Part shown: positions 27,066-36,292 of the stretch, piece by piece
Layout of the letters: the number at the start of each line of letters is the position of its first letter
Numbering within the stretch: the stretch's first letter is position 1
Origin: Bacteroidales bacterium
GTDB lineage: Bacteria > Bacteroidota > Bacteroidia > Bacteroidales > NBLH01
Direction: 5' to 3'
Assembly (NCBI GenBank): GCA_016937695.1
Contig: JAFGWC010000157.1
Location: forward strand, 1-64,000
Length of the DNA stretch: 64,000 bases
Program-made: the position numbers and the translations under genes
The notes under the pieces: model-generated
The model's database searches: none
Told to the model about the DNA's origin: nothing
Seen by the model: the letters and a program-made list of their open reading frames with translations, nothing else

Positions 27066-29714
27066 TTAAAACTCGATTCCTATCAATAAAATGTCATCAA
27101 TTTGTTTTTGATCTCCTTTCCACTCGTTAAAATCTTCTTTAAAAAATTCGCCAACATCATTAATAGATTTTTCATTAAATTTCACTACTATTTCTCTAAT
27201 TCTTCTTGCTTGATATTTTCGGCCTGCATCGCCACCAATTTGGTCTGGTAATCCATCTGAGAAGAAATAAATTCTATCGCCTGGTTTATAATTGATAATA
27301 TAGTTTGTAAAATTATCCTCTGTTTTTCTTCTAGGCGGAATACCTCCAATAGCTTTACTATTTCCCTTGAATTGTTCTAATTCGCCATTACTCATATAAA
27401 ATAAAGGTCTGTGAGCTCCGGCAAATTGAATTGTTTTCTTTTTATTATTAATAACACATAGCGCAATATCCATACCATCTCTTGCACTTGCGTCATCATC
27501 TTCTTGTTTTAATGTTTGTCTAACGCCTGAATGTAGTTTGTCTAGTACATTTCCGGCTGTTAAAATTTGATCATGATCTACAATACTGTTTAAAATAAAA
27601 TATCCAATAAATGAAAGTAATGCTCCAGGAACTCCGTGTCCTGTACAATCAACAACAGCTAAATAAATATTATCTCCTTTTTGAAAAAACCAAGGAAAAT
27701 CGCCACTTACTACATCTTTTGGTTTATAAAAGATAAATGAATTTGGCAAAAACTGTTTTATTAATTTTATGTCGGGTATAATTGCTGACTGAATACGCTG
27801 AGCATAATTAATACTTTCTGTTATGTCTTTATTTTTCTTTTCAATTTCAATTTCGATCTGTTTTCTGTCTGTAATATCATGCGCAACAAAAAGAATAGTT
27901 TCGATTTCATTGTTTTTATTTAATTCCGGAATAACGTTTACTTGCATTATTTTTTCGCCGTCAACAGTAGGAAGTGTTATTTCGCTTTCATATTTTATTT
28001 TTGTATCCTTAACATCTTCTACTCCTTTCAAGAAAAATTTAGTAAATTCTGGCTCGAACTCAATATCAGAAATTTTTTTTTGTTTTAGTCTTGTACGAGG
28101 AATTCCGGTAAATTTTTCAACTATAGGATTTGCATAGAAGAATTTTCCTTCAGGATTTAGACGTATAATCATATCGGGCGAATTTTCAGATAAAGCTTGC
28201 ATTTCACCACTCATCTTTTGGGCTTCATCAGCAACTTTTCTAACTGTAATGTCTCTGGTATTAAATACAATACCATTAATAGCCGCATTTTTAAGTAAGT
28301 TTCTTCCTGTTGTTTCTAACCAGATAATTCCATGATTTTTTTTCTCGTATCTGTATTCAAAAGTTTTTGTTTTTTTAGGATCTTCAAGTAATTCATTAAA
28401 AGCATTCATTAAAATAGATTCGCCTCTTTCAAAACGATTTGTTCCTATCATTTCTTCTGGAGCGTAGCCTAATATTCTTGATACAGAAGGACTTACATAT
28501 TTAACAATTCCTTTTCTATCATAAATTGAAATTACTTCTGATGCATTTTCAAGCAGAGAATGGAGTCTTTTTTGACCTTTTTCAACTTCTTCCATTTGTG
28601 ATGCAAGCTGACGGTTGGATTTTTGAAGATCGGTTTGTCCTTCTTCCATTGATTTGGCATTAGAACGAAGAACTTCTTCATTTTTTCTCAATTCATCAGT
28701 TAATTTTTGAGATTCTCTAAGTAAATTTTCTGTTCTTGTATTTACTTTTAGATTAAAAAGAGTTTGTGCAATAACAGGGCTTAATTCTTTAATAAGGCTA
28801 ATTGCTTTTTCGTATATTTCGTCGTATATTGATGCTAACTCAATAACTCCCTGTAGTTTATCATCACTAATAAGAGGAGTAATAATTATTGAGCTTGGTT
28901 TTTTTTCGCCTATAATTCCTGATGTTATTGTTGAGTATGATTCAGGAATTTCGTTTCTATAAATAATATCTCTTTCAAAAGCTGCTTGTCCAACTAAGCC
29001 TTGTCCAATATTAAATTCTTGATTTACGAATTTTTTTCTGTTGTATCCGTATGTTGCAATATTAACGAGTTTTCCTTTATTATCATCGTATATATAAAAA
29101 GCTCCTTGAATTGTATTTGTAAATTTTATAAGGCTAACAAGTGTTTCATATGCCAGTTCATTAATATTGTTGTGTAAACGCAATACATTACCCACAATTT
29201 CTTTACCTTTTGCAATCCAATTTTGTTGAGTTTCTCTTTCGGTATTTTCTTTTAGGTTTTGAAGCATTAATAAAAGAGAGTTTCCTAATTTATCTCTTTC
29301 GTCTATATATTCTGTATCAACATCAAAATGGCCTTCACCAATTTTTTCAGCAAGTTCAGAGTTTTTTTGGATAATATTATTTCGTTGAAGTATTATTCTT
29401 TGTAAATATTTTCTTCTTTTAGCTGTTTTATTATAAATAAAATTAACAATAAAACCAATTACTATTGGTGATGTATCAACAATAAAATGCAAAGGGCTTT
29501 TTAAATGCATTTCGATAATTCCTTTTATTGAAAAGGGATAATTGTTAAAAACAATATCAAAAAACCAAGCAAATAAAGGGAATGTAAATCCAAATAGAAC
29601 TGCTAATAAAGTTATTCTATTGATAGAATAAATTTTTATCATTGAAGCTCCATATTCCTCATCGTAAATGGAATCTATTGTTCGTTTTTGTATTTTTTGA
29701 TCTTGATTTGTCAT
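27066..29714 (-). CDS. siaA: SiaA-like PP2C/SpoIIE phosphatase with GAF and PAS sensors
   Basis: Membrane-linked serine/threonine phosphatase of 882 residues. Two N-terminal hydrophobic segments (about 33-52 and 75-92) precede a HAMP-like linker, a GAF domain about 165-310, a coiled coil about 320-390, two PAS domains about 390-500 and 505-630, and a SpoIIE/PP2C domain about 650-882. The catalytic signatures are intact: VSGDF, DCTGHGVPGALLS, GMDIAL, AGAHRP, FFSDGLPDQ and DDILLIG. By analogy with SiaA it would dephosphorylate the SiaC-like protein. Its GAF domain is closely similar to that of the receptor encoded upstream. The symbol marks role, not proven orthology. Confidence 0.85.
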   Translation of the reverse strand: MTNQDQKIQKRTIDSIYDEEYGASMIKIYSINRITLLAVLFGFTFPLFAWFFDIVFNNYPFSIKGIIEMHLKSPLHFIVDTSPIVIGFIVNFIYNKTAKRRKYLQRIILQRNNIIQKNSELAEKIGEGHFDVDTEYIDERDKLGNSLLLMLQNLKENTERETQQNWIAKGKEIVGNVLRLHNNINELAYETLVSLIKFTNTIQGAFYIYDDNKGKLVNIATYGYNRKKFVNQEFNIGQGLVGQAAFERDIIYRNEIPESYSTITSGIIGEKKPSSIIITPLISDDKLQGVIELASIYDEIYEKAISLIKELSPVIAQTLFNLKVNTRTENLLRESQKLTDELRKNEEVLRSNAKSMEEGQTDLQKSNRQLASQMEEVEKGQKRLHSLLENASEVISIYDRKGIVKYVSPSVSRILGYAPEEMIGTNRFERGESILMNAFNELLEDPKKTKTFEYRYEKKNHGIIWLETTGRNLLKNAAINGIVFNTRDITVRKVADEAQKMSGEMQALSENSPDMIIRLNPEGKFFYANPIVEKFTGIPRTRLKQKKISDIEFEPEFTKFFLKGVEDVKDTKIKYESEITLPTVDGEKIMQVNVIPELNKNNEIETILFVAHDITDRKQIEIEIEKKNKDITESINYAQRIQSAIIPDIKLIKQFLPNSFIFYKPKDVVSGDFPWFFQKGDNIYLAVVDCTGHGVPGALLSFIGYFILNSIVDHDQILTAGNVLDKLHSGVRQTLKQEDDDASARDGMDIALCVINNKKKTIQFAGAHRPLFYMSNGELEQFKGNSKAIGGIPPRRKTEDNFTNYIINYKPGDRIYFFSDGLPDQIGGDAGRKYQARRIREIVVKFNEKSINDVGEFFKEDFNEWKGDQKQIDDILLIGIEF

Positions 29715-29846
29715 TAAAAGTTTAACTATATACTAAATTGTACAAAATACTTACCAATTTAATAAAATTATATTTGTTTATTTTTCACCTATTTAAAAAA
29801 TTTGCACTGAATTTGATTTTTCTCTATTTATTATTGTTTTATTGTT

Positions 29847-32800
29847 TTAGCTATCTAAATCTTTTTTTAGTTTTTTAACCCATTCATGATATAATTTATC
29901 GCTTTTTTCATCAAATTTAATCTCATCAACAGATGAATTTTCTTCAAGCTTTTTTCTAATTTCAATCAACTCTTTATTTTTTTCTGCGATATCTTTTTTT
30001 ATTTCCTCAATTATCTTATTATCTGATTCTGAGGCATTTATATCAATTGCATATATCACTATTTTCATTAAGTCATTTTTTTCATCTAAAACAGGAAATA
30101 AATAAGATTTCAAAAGCATTTCTGTATTATTTTTCTTGATTATTTTGAACTCAATATTTTGAGTTTCACCATTTCTAAGCTTAATTAAAGACTCTTCAAA
30201 TATTTTTTTATCTTTATCAATAAAGTATTTATATAATTCATTATCAATTATTTCTTTTTTTGAATATCCAATACTTTTTTCAAACGAATTATTTATTTCT
30301 ATAATTTTATTTTCATTATTTATCTCAATTTTATAATATAAGTTATCTAATGCTGAGCTTGTTACAATAAATTTATTAGTGTTTTCAGAACCATCTATTT
30401 GTTTAGTTTCTCTTTGGTTAATAATTTTATTGATTTCATCATCTCTTTCTTTTAATAAGTCTGAAAGTTTTTCTGATTGTTGAGTTAAAACTTCTTTTTC
30501 TTCCTCTACGCTTTTTAATTTTGTTATATCTGAAGCAATGTTAAGAACTTTAAATGGTTTATTGTTTGAGTCTAAAATAGGTGTGTATGTTTGGTCTAGC
30601 CAAATATTTTTCCCATCGCTAAAATTATATCTTTCACTAATTATAAAATGATTTCCATTTTTAAGTTCATTCCATATTTGAATGTTTTTTTCATTTGTTC
30701 TGTTAATAATAACAAAGTCTTCAAGTTTACGTCCAATCATTTGATCTAATGATTTTTCAAACATTTTTAAAAATGCATCATTAACATTTGTAATTAATCC
30801 TTGCATATCAAATTCCATAACTAATGTAGCTTTTTCAATAGCATTTAGGATACTTGATATTTCAGTATGTTTTCCAATTATTTCTTTTTGTGCATTTTTA
30901 AGATTATTAATATTTTGTTCTAGCTCTTCTTCTTTAAATTGCAATGCAGTGGCTCTAGCAATTGATTCTTCTTCACTTTGTTTATATCTTGTGATATCAT
31001 GCGCTAAATAAAGAACTTTACTAATTTTACCATCAATATCTTTTACAGGTGTATATTGATTAATTAGCCAAATAGTTTCTCCTGTTTTAGTTTTTCTTCT
31101 AACTTCTAATTGTTTAGGGTTTCCTTTTATTACATTGTTCCATAAAGTTCTAAAGTTATCTAGTTCGTTTTGTGGAACAAACATTTCAATATTTTTACCA
31201 ATAATTTCAGAAAGTTCGTAACCCATTGTTTTAAGATGCCTATCGTTAACAGAAATTAAAGTTCCATCAATTTCGTATTCTCCTTTCATTAATGTATTAT
31301 CAACAGCCGAAAGAATACCACCTAAATCGGCTTCTCGAATTTTAGAAAGTTCTTGTGCTGCAATCATTTGTTCCATATTTCTTCTGCCCTCAATTTCTTG
31401 TTCAGTAAGAACTTCTGATTGTTTTCTTGATTCTTCTAATAAATGTTCTGTTTGTTCGTTAATTCTTGCTGTAAGTAATGATGAAGCAATACTTTGAGCA
31501 ACATCTTCTACAAATTTAACTTCAAAATCATGAAATTCTTTGAATGATGCAATTTCAACAACTCCAAGAATATCTTCTTCAAATTTTAAAGGTACAATAA
31601 TTAAGCTTTTAGGGTTCGAATCACCTAAACCTGATTCGATTTCGATATAATCTTCTGGTATTTCTTTGAGATAAATAGTATTTCTTTCAAGCGCAACAGT
31701 TCCAATCAATCCATCTCCAATTTCAATTTCTCTTTCAAAAAATTTTTTTCTATCATATGCAAAAGCTGAAACTAATTTTAAAATAGATTTTTGTCCATCA
31801 TCAACAATTGTGAAAAGACCTCCTTGATTAGCGTTTAAGTAATAAACCAAATTTTTAATTATATTATCGGTTAATTCATTTATTCCGCCAGCTCTTTGTC
31901 TTAAAATTTCGCTAAATAAAGCATGTCCTTTATTAGTCCAGTTTCTTCTTTCATCTTCTATTTTTCTTCTTTCGTCTGCTTCTTTGGCTAATTTAAGATT
32001 ATTTTGCAGGTTTACAAGTGCGTTTCCTAATAAATCAGATTTAGTTACTGTGTGTTTACTATCGTAATTACCTTTGCTGATTTCAATTGCAAAATTATTT
32101 ACTCGAGATATATTTGAAGTTAACTCGTTTGTTAATTTTGCCATCAATCCTATTTCGTTTTCAGATTCAGGAACATTAGTTTCTGGGATTTCACCTTTTC
32201 CTAAAATCTGAAGATTATCTTTTAATACTTTTAATGCCGGACTAATATCTTTTAATAAGAAAAAGATTATACCTATTGACAATAATAATACTATAAAACT
32301 GTAAAGATAAATTTTTGTAAGCAATTGTTTTTCAAGCTGATGAATATATTCACTATTTGAAATAATTCCTTTTTTATTGTAATCCATCAAATCTTTTACA
32401 AGAATTTGTAAATTTTTAAATGAAGCTATTTCTCTTTTAGCTCTAATTTCACTAATTAGTTCTTGTTTATCGTTAAATTTTAGTGTATTTATTTCTTTTA
32501 AAATTGATATGTAGTTTTGAAATTCTATTAAAAATTTGTCATAAAGTTCTCTTTGTACTTGGTTCGAAATTGATTGTTCAAAATCGGCTAAATAATTATC
32601 AACCAAGTCCATGTTTACAGAATTATTTGCAGAAATTTCAGTTATTTCATCATTATATAAAATATGATTTTCAATTAGTATTGCGTACAAATTTTCGACA
32701 AGATTGGAAAGACTTACTATATTTTCGAGATATACGACATTAATTTCGTTAATTTTTTTATTTATATCTGATATTCCACGTATAGATACAATACCCATAA

Positions 32801-32894
32801 TAACTATCAAAGTAGCTATAATAAATATCAGGCTATTTAATCTTTTTCTGATTAATATGCTATTTCTTATTTTAGAAATTTTCTCAAACATCAA
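29847..32894 (-). CDS. membrane receptor with HAMP, GAF and three PAS domains, no output domain
   Basis: Sensor protein of 1015 residues. TM1 is about 20-40, followed by a helical periplasmic domain about 41-190, TM2 about 192-213, a HAMP domain about 214-266, a GAF domain about 320-470, and three PAS domains about 520-640, 670-790 and 850-960 with coiled coil between. It ends in a charged helix (ELIEIRKKLEEN) with no kinase, cyclase, phosphatase or methyl-accepting domain. It lies 132 bases before the SiaA-like gene, same direction. I infer that it signals by binding the SiaA-like phosphatase. Confidence 0.82.
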   Translation of the reverse strand: MMFEKISKIRNSILIRKRLNSLIFIIATLIVIMGIVSIRGISDINKKINEINVVYLENIVSLSNLVENLYAILIENHILYNDEITEISANNSVNMDLVDNYLADFEQSISNQVQRELYDKFLIEFQNYISILKEINTLKFNDKQELISEIRAKREIASFKNLQILVKDLMDYNKKGIISNSEYIHQLEKQLLTKIYLYSFIVLLLSIGIIFFLLKDISPALKVLKDNLQILGKGEIPETNVPESENEIGLMAKLTNELTSNISRVNNFAIEISKGNYDSKHTVTKSDLLGNALVNLQNNLKLAKEADERRKIEDERRNWTNKGHALFSEILRQRAGGINELTDNIIKNLVYYLNANQGGLFTIVDDGQKSILKLVSAFAYDRKKFFEREIEIGDGLIGTVALERNTIYLKEIPEDYIEIESGLGDSNPKSLIIVPLKFEEDILGVVEIASFKEFHDFEVKFVEDVAQSIASSLLTARINEQTEHLLEESRKQSEVLTEQEIEGRRNMEQMIAAQELSKIREADLGGILSAVDNTLMKGEYEIDGTLISVNDRHLKTMGYELSEIIGKNIEMFVPQNELDNFRTLWNNVIKGNPKQLEVRRKTKTGETIWLINQYTPVKDIDGKISKVLYLAHDITRYKQSEEESIARATALQFKEEELEQNINNLKNAQKEIIGKHTEISSILNAIEKATLVMEFDMQGLITNVNDAFLKMFEKSLDQMIGRKLEDFVIINRTNEKNIQIWNELKNGNHFIISERYNFSDGKNIWLDQTYTPILDSNNKPFKVLNIASDITKLKSVEEEKEVLTQQSEKLSDLLKERDDEINKIINQRETKQIDGSENTNKFIVTSSALDNLYYKIEINNENKIIEINNSFEKSIGYSKKEIIDNELYKYFIDKDKKIFEESLIKLRNGETQNIEFKIIKKNNTEMLLKSYLFPVLDEKNDLMKIVIYAIDINASESDNKIIEEIKKDIAEKNKELIEIRKKLEENSSVDEIKFDEKSDKLYHEWVKKLKKDLDS

Positions 32895-33096
32895 GCAATC
32901 TCTACATTATATCTTATTTAATAATATTGCTATACAATATTTAAACCAAAATAAATTAAAGATTAGCAATTTACAATATATTTTCAACAAAAAAATACAA
33001 AAATTTTTATTCACATAAAAATGTTTATATTTCAAATAAAAAAGCACAATTTATTGTATAACTAGCCTTTAAAATTTATTTTTAAAATTAAAAATC

Positions 33097-33141
33097 AATA
33101 TCTAATTTAAATATTTATTAAATAAATTTAAGTTAGATATT
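33097..33141. repeat. AT-rich inverted repeat
   Basis: AATATCTAA at 33097-33105 is the exact reverse complement of 33133-33141, and pairing continues inward (TTTAAAT/ATTTAAG with one G-U) to a stem of about 16-17 bp. There is no T tract. It may be a regulatory or DNA-bending site upstream of the receptor gene. Confidence 0.45.
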
Positions 33142-33249
33142 TAAATTTTTAAAAATAATAAAAGTTTACAAAGTAAACAAAATTTTACTTTATTACAATA
33201 AATAAAATTTGCAATTTGCTTTTTAAAATTAATAATTTAGGAGTTTTAC

Positions 33250-33305
33250 AAAAAGATTTTTAGGTAAGCAAACTTAATTATATTTTAATACTTCAGTTTG
33301 CTTAC
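33250..33305 (-). terminator. ppk2 terminator
   Basis: An 11-bp perfect stem, GTAAGCAAACT at 33264-33274 with AGTTTGCTTAC at 33295-33305. Read on the minus strand it is followed by CTAAAAATCTTTTTG, 60 bases after the ppk2 stop codon. Confidence 0.6.
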
Positions 33306-33364
33306 AAAATTTTAAATATTGAAGGTAATATGCTTATTATCAATCAATAGCGCATAATAATATA

Positions 33365-34240
33365 TTATTCACTTAATAATATTTGTTTGGCTTTTTCGAG
33401 GTCGTTTTTTTCTTTTTCAGGTAATTCCGGAATATTTAGGTTTAACGATTTTAATTTATCAATAATTATATCGCTTATGGCAATTCTTGTATACCATTTA
33501 TTATCAGCTGGTATAACGTACCACGGCGCATATTCTGTAGAAGTTTTATTTATTGCCTGTTCAAATGCATTTTGATATTTATCCCAAAGCTTTCTTTCTT
33601 CGATATCTCCCATTGAAAATTTCCAATTTTTATCTTCTTGTTCTATTCTGTCAAGAAATCTTATTTTTTGCTCTTCTTTTGAAAGATTAAGAAAAAATTT
33701 TAAGATAATTGTTCCGTTTTGATGTAAATTTTTTTCAAAATTATTAATTTGCTGATATCTGTCTTCCCAAAATTGATTATTTACTTTATCAATTGAGTCG
33801 ATTCCGGGAATTTGTTCTCCTAAAATATATTGTGGGTGCACTTTTGTTACAAGTACATTTTCGTAATGAGAGCGATTAAATATTCCAATTTGTCCTCTTT
33901 CAGGTAGTTCTTTATAATGTCGCCAAAGAAAATCGTGATCTAATTCATTTTTTGAAGGTGCTTTAAAACTTGTAACTCGGCAGCCTTGTGGGTTAATTCC
34001 TGACATAACGTGTTTTATTACTCCGTCTTTACCTGCTGCATCCATTGCTTGCAAAACAATTAACAAAGAATATCTGTCATCGGCATAAAAAGTGTATTGA
34101 ATTTTTGATAGCTTTTTAATATTTTTTTTTAGCTTTTCTTTTGATTCTTCGATTTTATATTTTCCGGTATATTTAGTGTCTTGTTCGCTGATTATAAACT
34201 TGTTACCAGGCTTTGCCATTAATTTTTCGATATCTACCAT
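33365..34240 (-). CDS. ppk2: polyphosphate kinase 2 (polyP:nucleotide phosphotransferase)
   Basis: Single-domain PPK2 of 291 residues that transfers phosphate between polyphosphate and nucleotides. Walker A AMDAAGKDG is at 65-73; the lid and Walker B region includes GIFNRSHYE near 124 and the Arg-rich segment EEQKIRFLDR near 190. The length and the GVIKHVMSGINPQGC segment suit class III (AMP and ADP phosphorylating), though class is inferred. It stands alone, with a terminator downstream and the end of the TPR operon upstream. Confidence 0.93.
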   Translation of the reverse strand: MVDIEKLMAKPGNKFIISEQDTKYTGKYKIEESKEKLKKNIKKLSKIQYTFYADDRYSLLIVLQAMDAAGKDGVIKHVMSGINPQGCRVTSFKAPSKNELDHDFLWRHYKELPERGQIGIFNRSHYENVLVTKVHPQYILGEQIPGIDSIDKVNNQFWEDRYQQINNFEKNLHQNGTIILKFFLNLSKEEQKIRFLDRIEQEDKNWKFSMGDIEERKLWDKYQNAFEQAINKTSTEYAPWYVIPADNKWYTRIAISDIIIDKLKSLNLNIPELPEKEKNDLEKAKQILLSE

Positions 34241-34297
34241 GTTGAATTGTGTTTTAGATTTTAAGAATCCAAATTACAATTTTTTTGGTATAAATCA

Positions 34298-34335
34298 AAA
34301 AAACCACTTTAAAATATTTTAAAGCGGTTTTAATA
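34298..34335 (-). terminator. terminator of the PqqD/ATP-grasp operon
   Basis: AAACCACTTTAAAA at 34301-34314 pairs with TTTTAAAGCGGTTT at 34317-34330 with one mismatch. On the minus strand it ends in TTTTTTT, about 20 bases after the last gene of the operon. Confidence 0.75.
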
Positions 34336-34350
34336 AAATAAATTCTTATA

Positions 34351-34971
34351 TTATTTTATAAGTTTTAATCCTTCAAGTGCAGATTTATCGTTTGGTGAAT
34401 ACATCAAAACCTTATTAAACAACACTTTAGCTTCTCTGGATTTTCCCATTTGAAAATTTGTCCAAGCTAACATTAATAAAGCATCGTATCCAAAAGGATA
34501 TAAATTAACAACTTTATCGAAGTATTTAAATGCATTCTGATACTCTTTTTGTCCGTAATAAATAAGTCCTAATCTATAATTTGCAATAGTATTGTTTGGT
34601 GAATTAGCTATAATTTTTTTATACAAAGAAATTACCTCATCCCATTTACCAATTGCGGCATTTGGATATATTAGTCCAAATTTTGCTTCTTCTGCATATG
34701 GCATTAAATTTACTGCTTTTTGATAATGGGCAACAGATTCGTTAAAAATACCGGCTTGGTAATTTAACCATCCTAATCTCAGATTTATTTCATATGAATT
34801 AGCGTCATAAACATTTTTTAAAACCTGAACAGCTTTTTTAAATTCTCCTTTTTTCTCTAATTCATAACTTTTTTCAAATGCCTGTAATACAGCAACTTGA
34901 CTAAGCATATTTGTAGTAATAAACATTAATATAATTACTACTGCTATTGTTTTTCTTTTTAAAAATTCCAT
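34351..34971 (-). CDS. exported TPR protein
   Basis: Protein of 206 residues with a signal peptide (about 1-24, ending near NMLSQ) and four to five tetratricopeptide repeats covering the rest (for example YRLGLIYYGQKEYQNAFKYF and LMLAWTNFQMGKSREAKVLF). TPR proteins of this kind are periplasmic scaffolds. Its start overlaps the end of the upstream TPR-barrel gene by 13 bases, so translation is coupled and the two probably work together. It is the last gene of the operon that begins at 42012. Confidence 0.85.
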   Translation of the reverse strand: MEFLKRKTIAVVIILMFITTNMLSQVAVLQAFEKSYELEKKGEFKKAVQVLKNVYDANSYEINLRLGWLNYQAGIFNESVAHYQKAVNLMPYAEEAKFGLIYPNAAIGKWDEVISLYKKIIANSPNNTIANYRLGLIYYGQKEYQNAFKYFDKVVNLYPFGYDALLMLAWTNFQMGKSREAKVLFNKVLMYSPNDKSALEGLKLIK

Positions 34972-36287
34972 TTTATTCCTCCTATTATTGCGTTATAACT
35001 ATATTCTTTTTTAAAATCTAAATCATTAATTTTGTATTCATTTATTTTTATATAATCTTCGTATTTTGCAAAAAGAGTTAGTTTGTAATTAAATAAATAT
35101 CCATATATTTTAACTGATTTCATATCTTTAATTACATCTAAATCATTATAAATAACAAAAGCGTGGTTACTTACATAGTTTTTAAAATTGCCGAAAGAGA
35201 TTGCTGGTTCGATAAATATTTTATAAATTTTCAACCCAATTGATTGATTAACAACTAATTGCGAAATAGTTCCGTTTGAAGAAAAATCGAATTGATTATT
35301 AATACTGCTTAAAGTGTAAAAATTATTATTACCAAAAGGATAAAAATACATTGATAAGCCCGGTTGTATTTGAAATTGTCCGTTAATAGCTGATAATGAG
35401 TTTGATAATTCAAATTTAAGCAATGAAAAATCTTTTTCAAAAGATAAGAATCCGATAAAAGCTCCGGTTGTTACTTTTTGAATTCCAACTGATGAACTAC
35501 TCCATGCACCTTTAGTTTGAACAGTTGTTAATTCATCCGAAAATATTAGTGCTGTATTAAAAGCCAAATTAAACTTTAATCCATATTTTGCTTGTTTGCT
35601 GAATTTAAAATATAGTTGACTTTGTTTTACGCTTCTGTTAAAATTATATGCTGAATTTTCTTCAACTACAAAAGAATTATTTAATATGTTAATTCCGGTA
35701 TAACCCCAATAAATTCTTTTATCGTTTTGTATTAAATTTTCAAAATTTACTGAATAATAAGAAAAATCTGTTCTAATATCTTGTTTTAAAATATCGCCTG
35801 TATTTGTTTCGGCAGTATAGTCTTTCCAGTTATCAAATTTTGTTTCTATGTATATTGAACTAAAAATCGGATTTTGCTTAATTCCTATTTTTTCTTTAAG
35901 GTTTACAGATAAAACAGATGTAAATTTTCTGGCATCTTCAATTCTTCCTGAAAATAGATATGAATAGTACAAATATTCTTTAATTAGCTCATCATTAGGA
36001 TTTTGATCTCTTGCATTTTCGAAATAATTTATTGCTTGTCGGTACTTTTTAAGTTCATAATAAGCAATTCCCATTCTAACTTGAAGATAGTAGAAATCAA
36101 TATCATTTTTTAATGAAATTTTTCCTGTTTTAATTAAATCTTTCCATTCTGATTTTAGATATTGATCGTAAGTTTTAATATTTATTTCCGGATAATTAAC
36201 TGTTTCTTGCGATTTTACAGATAATATAAAAAATCCGACAATTATTGCTGTTAAAGCGAATTTGTAAATTAAGTTTTTTTTATGCAT
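34959..36287 (-). CDS. TPR plus outer-membrane beta-barrel protein
   Basis: Exported protein of 442 residues: signal peptide about 1-26, one or two TPR units about 65-130 (YYLQVRMGIAYYELKKYRQAINYFENA), then about 290 residues of alternating aromatic and polar strands ending IIGGIKWNF. A terminal Phe after an amphipathic strand is the usual outer-membrane barrel signal. It is therefore a probable barrel with a periplasmic TPR head. It lies five bases after the urea-transporter/M23 gene and overlaps the next TPR gene. The substrate is unknown. Confidence 0.75.
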   Translation of the reverse strand: MHKKNLIYKFALTAIIVGFFILSVKSQETVNYPEINIKTYDQYLKSEWKDLIKTGKISLKNDIDFYYLQVRMGIAYYELKKYRQAINYFENARDQNPNDELIKEYLYYSYLFSGRIEDARKFTSVLSVNLKEKIGIKQNPIFSSIYIETKFDNWKDYTAETNTGDILKQDIRTDFSYYSVNFENLIQNDKRIYWGYTGINILNNSFVVEENSAYNFNRSVKQSQLYFKFSKQAKYGLKFNLAFNTALIFSDELTTVQTKGAWSSSSVGIQKVTTGAFIGFLSFEKDFSLLKFELSNSLSAINGQFQIQPGLSMYFYPFGNNNFYTLSSINNQFDFSSNGTISQLVVNQSIGLKIYKIFIEPAISFGNFKNYVSNHAFVIYNDLDVIKDMKSVKIYGYLFNYKLTLFAKYEDYIKINEYKINDLDFKKEYSYNAIIGGIKWNF

Positions 36288-36292
36288 TTTAA

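Larger units (their letters stand above)
32895..33364. other. 470-base gene-free region between receptor and ppk2
   Basis: No credible gene on either strand. It holds an AT-rich inverted repeat (33097-33141) and a second hairpin (33264-33305). The receptor promoter should lie here but I find no clear TAnnTTTG element for it. The frames open on the plus strand near 32704-33018 run antisense to the receptor and look like noise. Confidence 0.6.

Noticed and set aside
32704-33018. Plus-strand frame of 104 codons at the receptor 5' end
   Set aside because: It is largely antisense to the receptor N-terminus, is made of Ile/Leu/Phe/Asn-rich sequence typical of the opposite strand of AT-rich coding DNA, and has no promoter or conserved motif.
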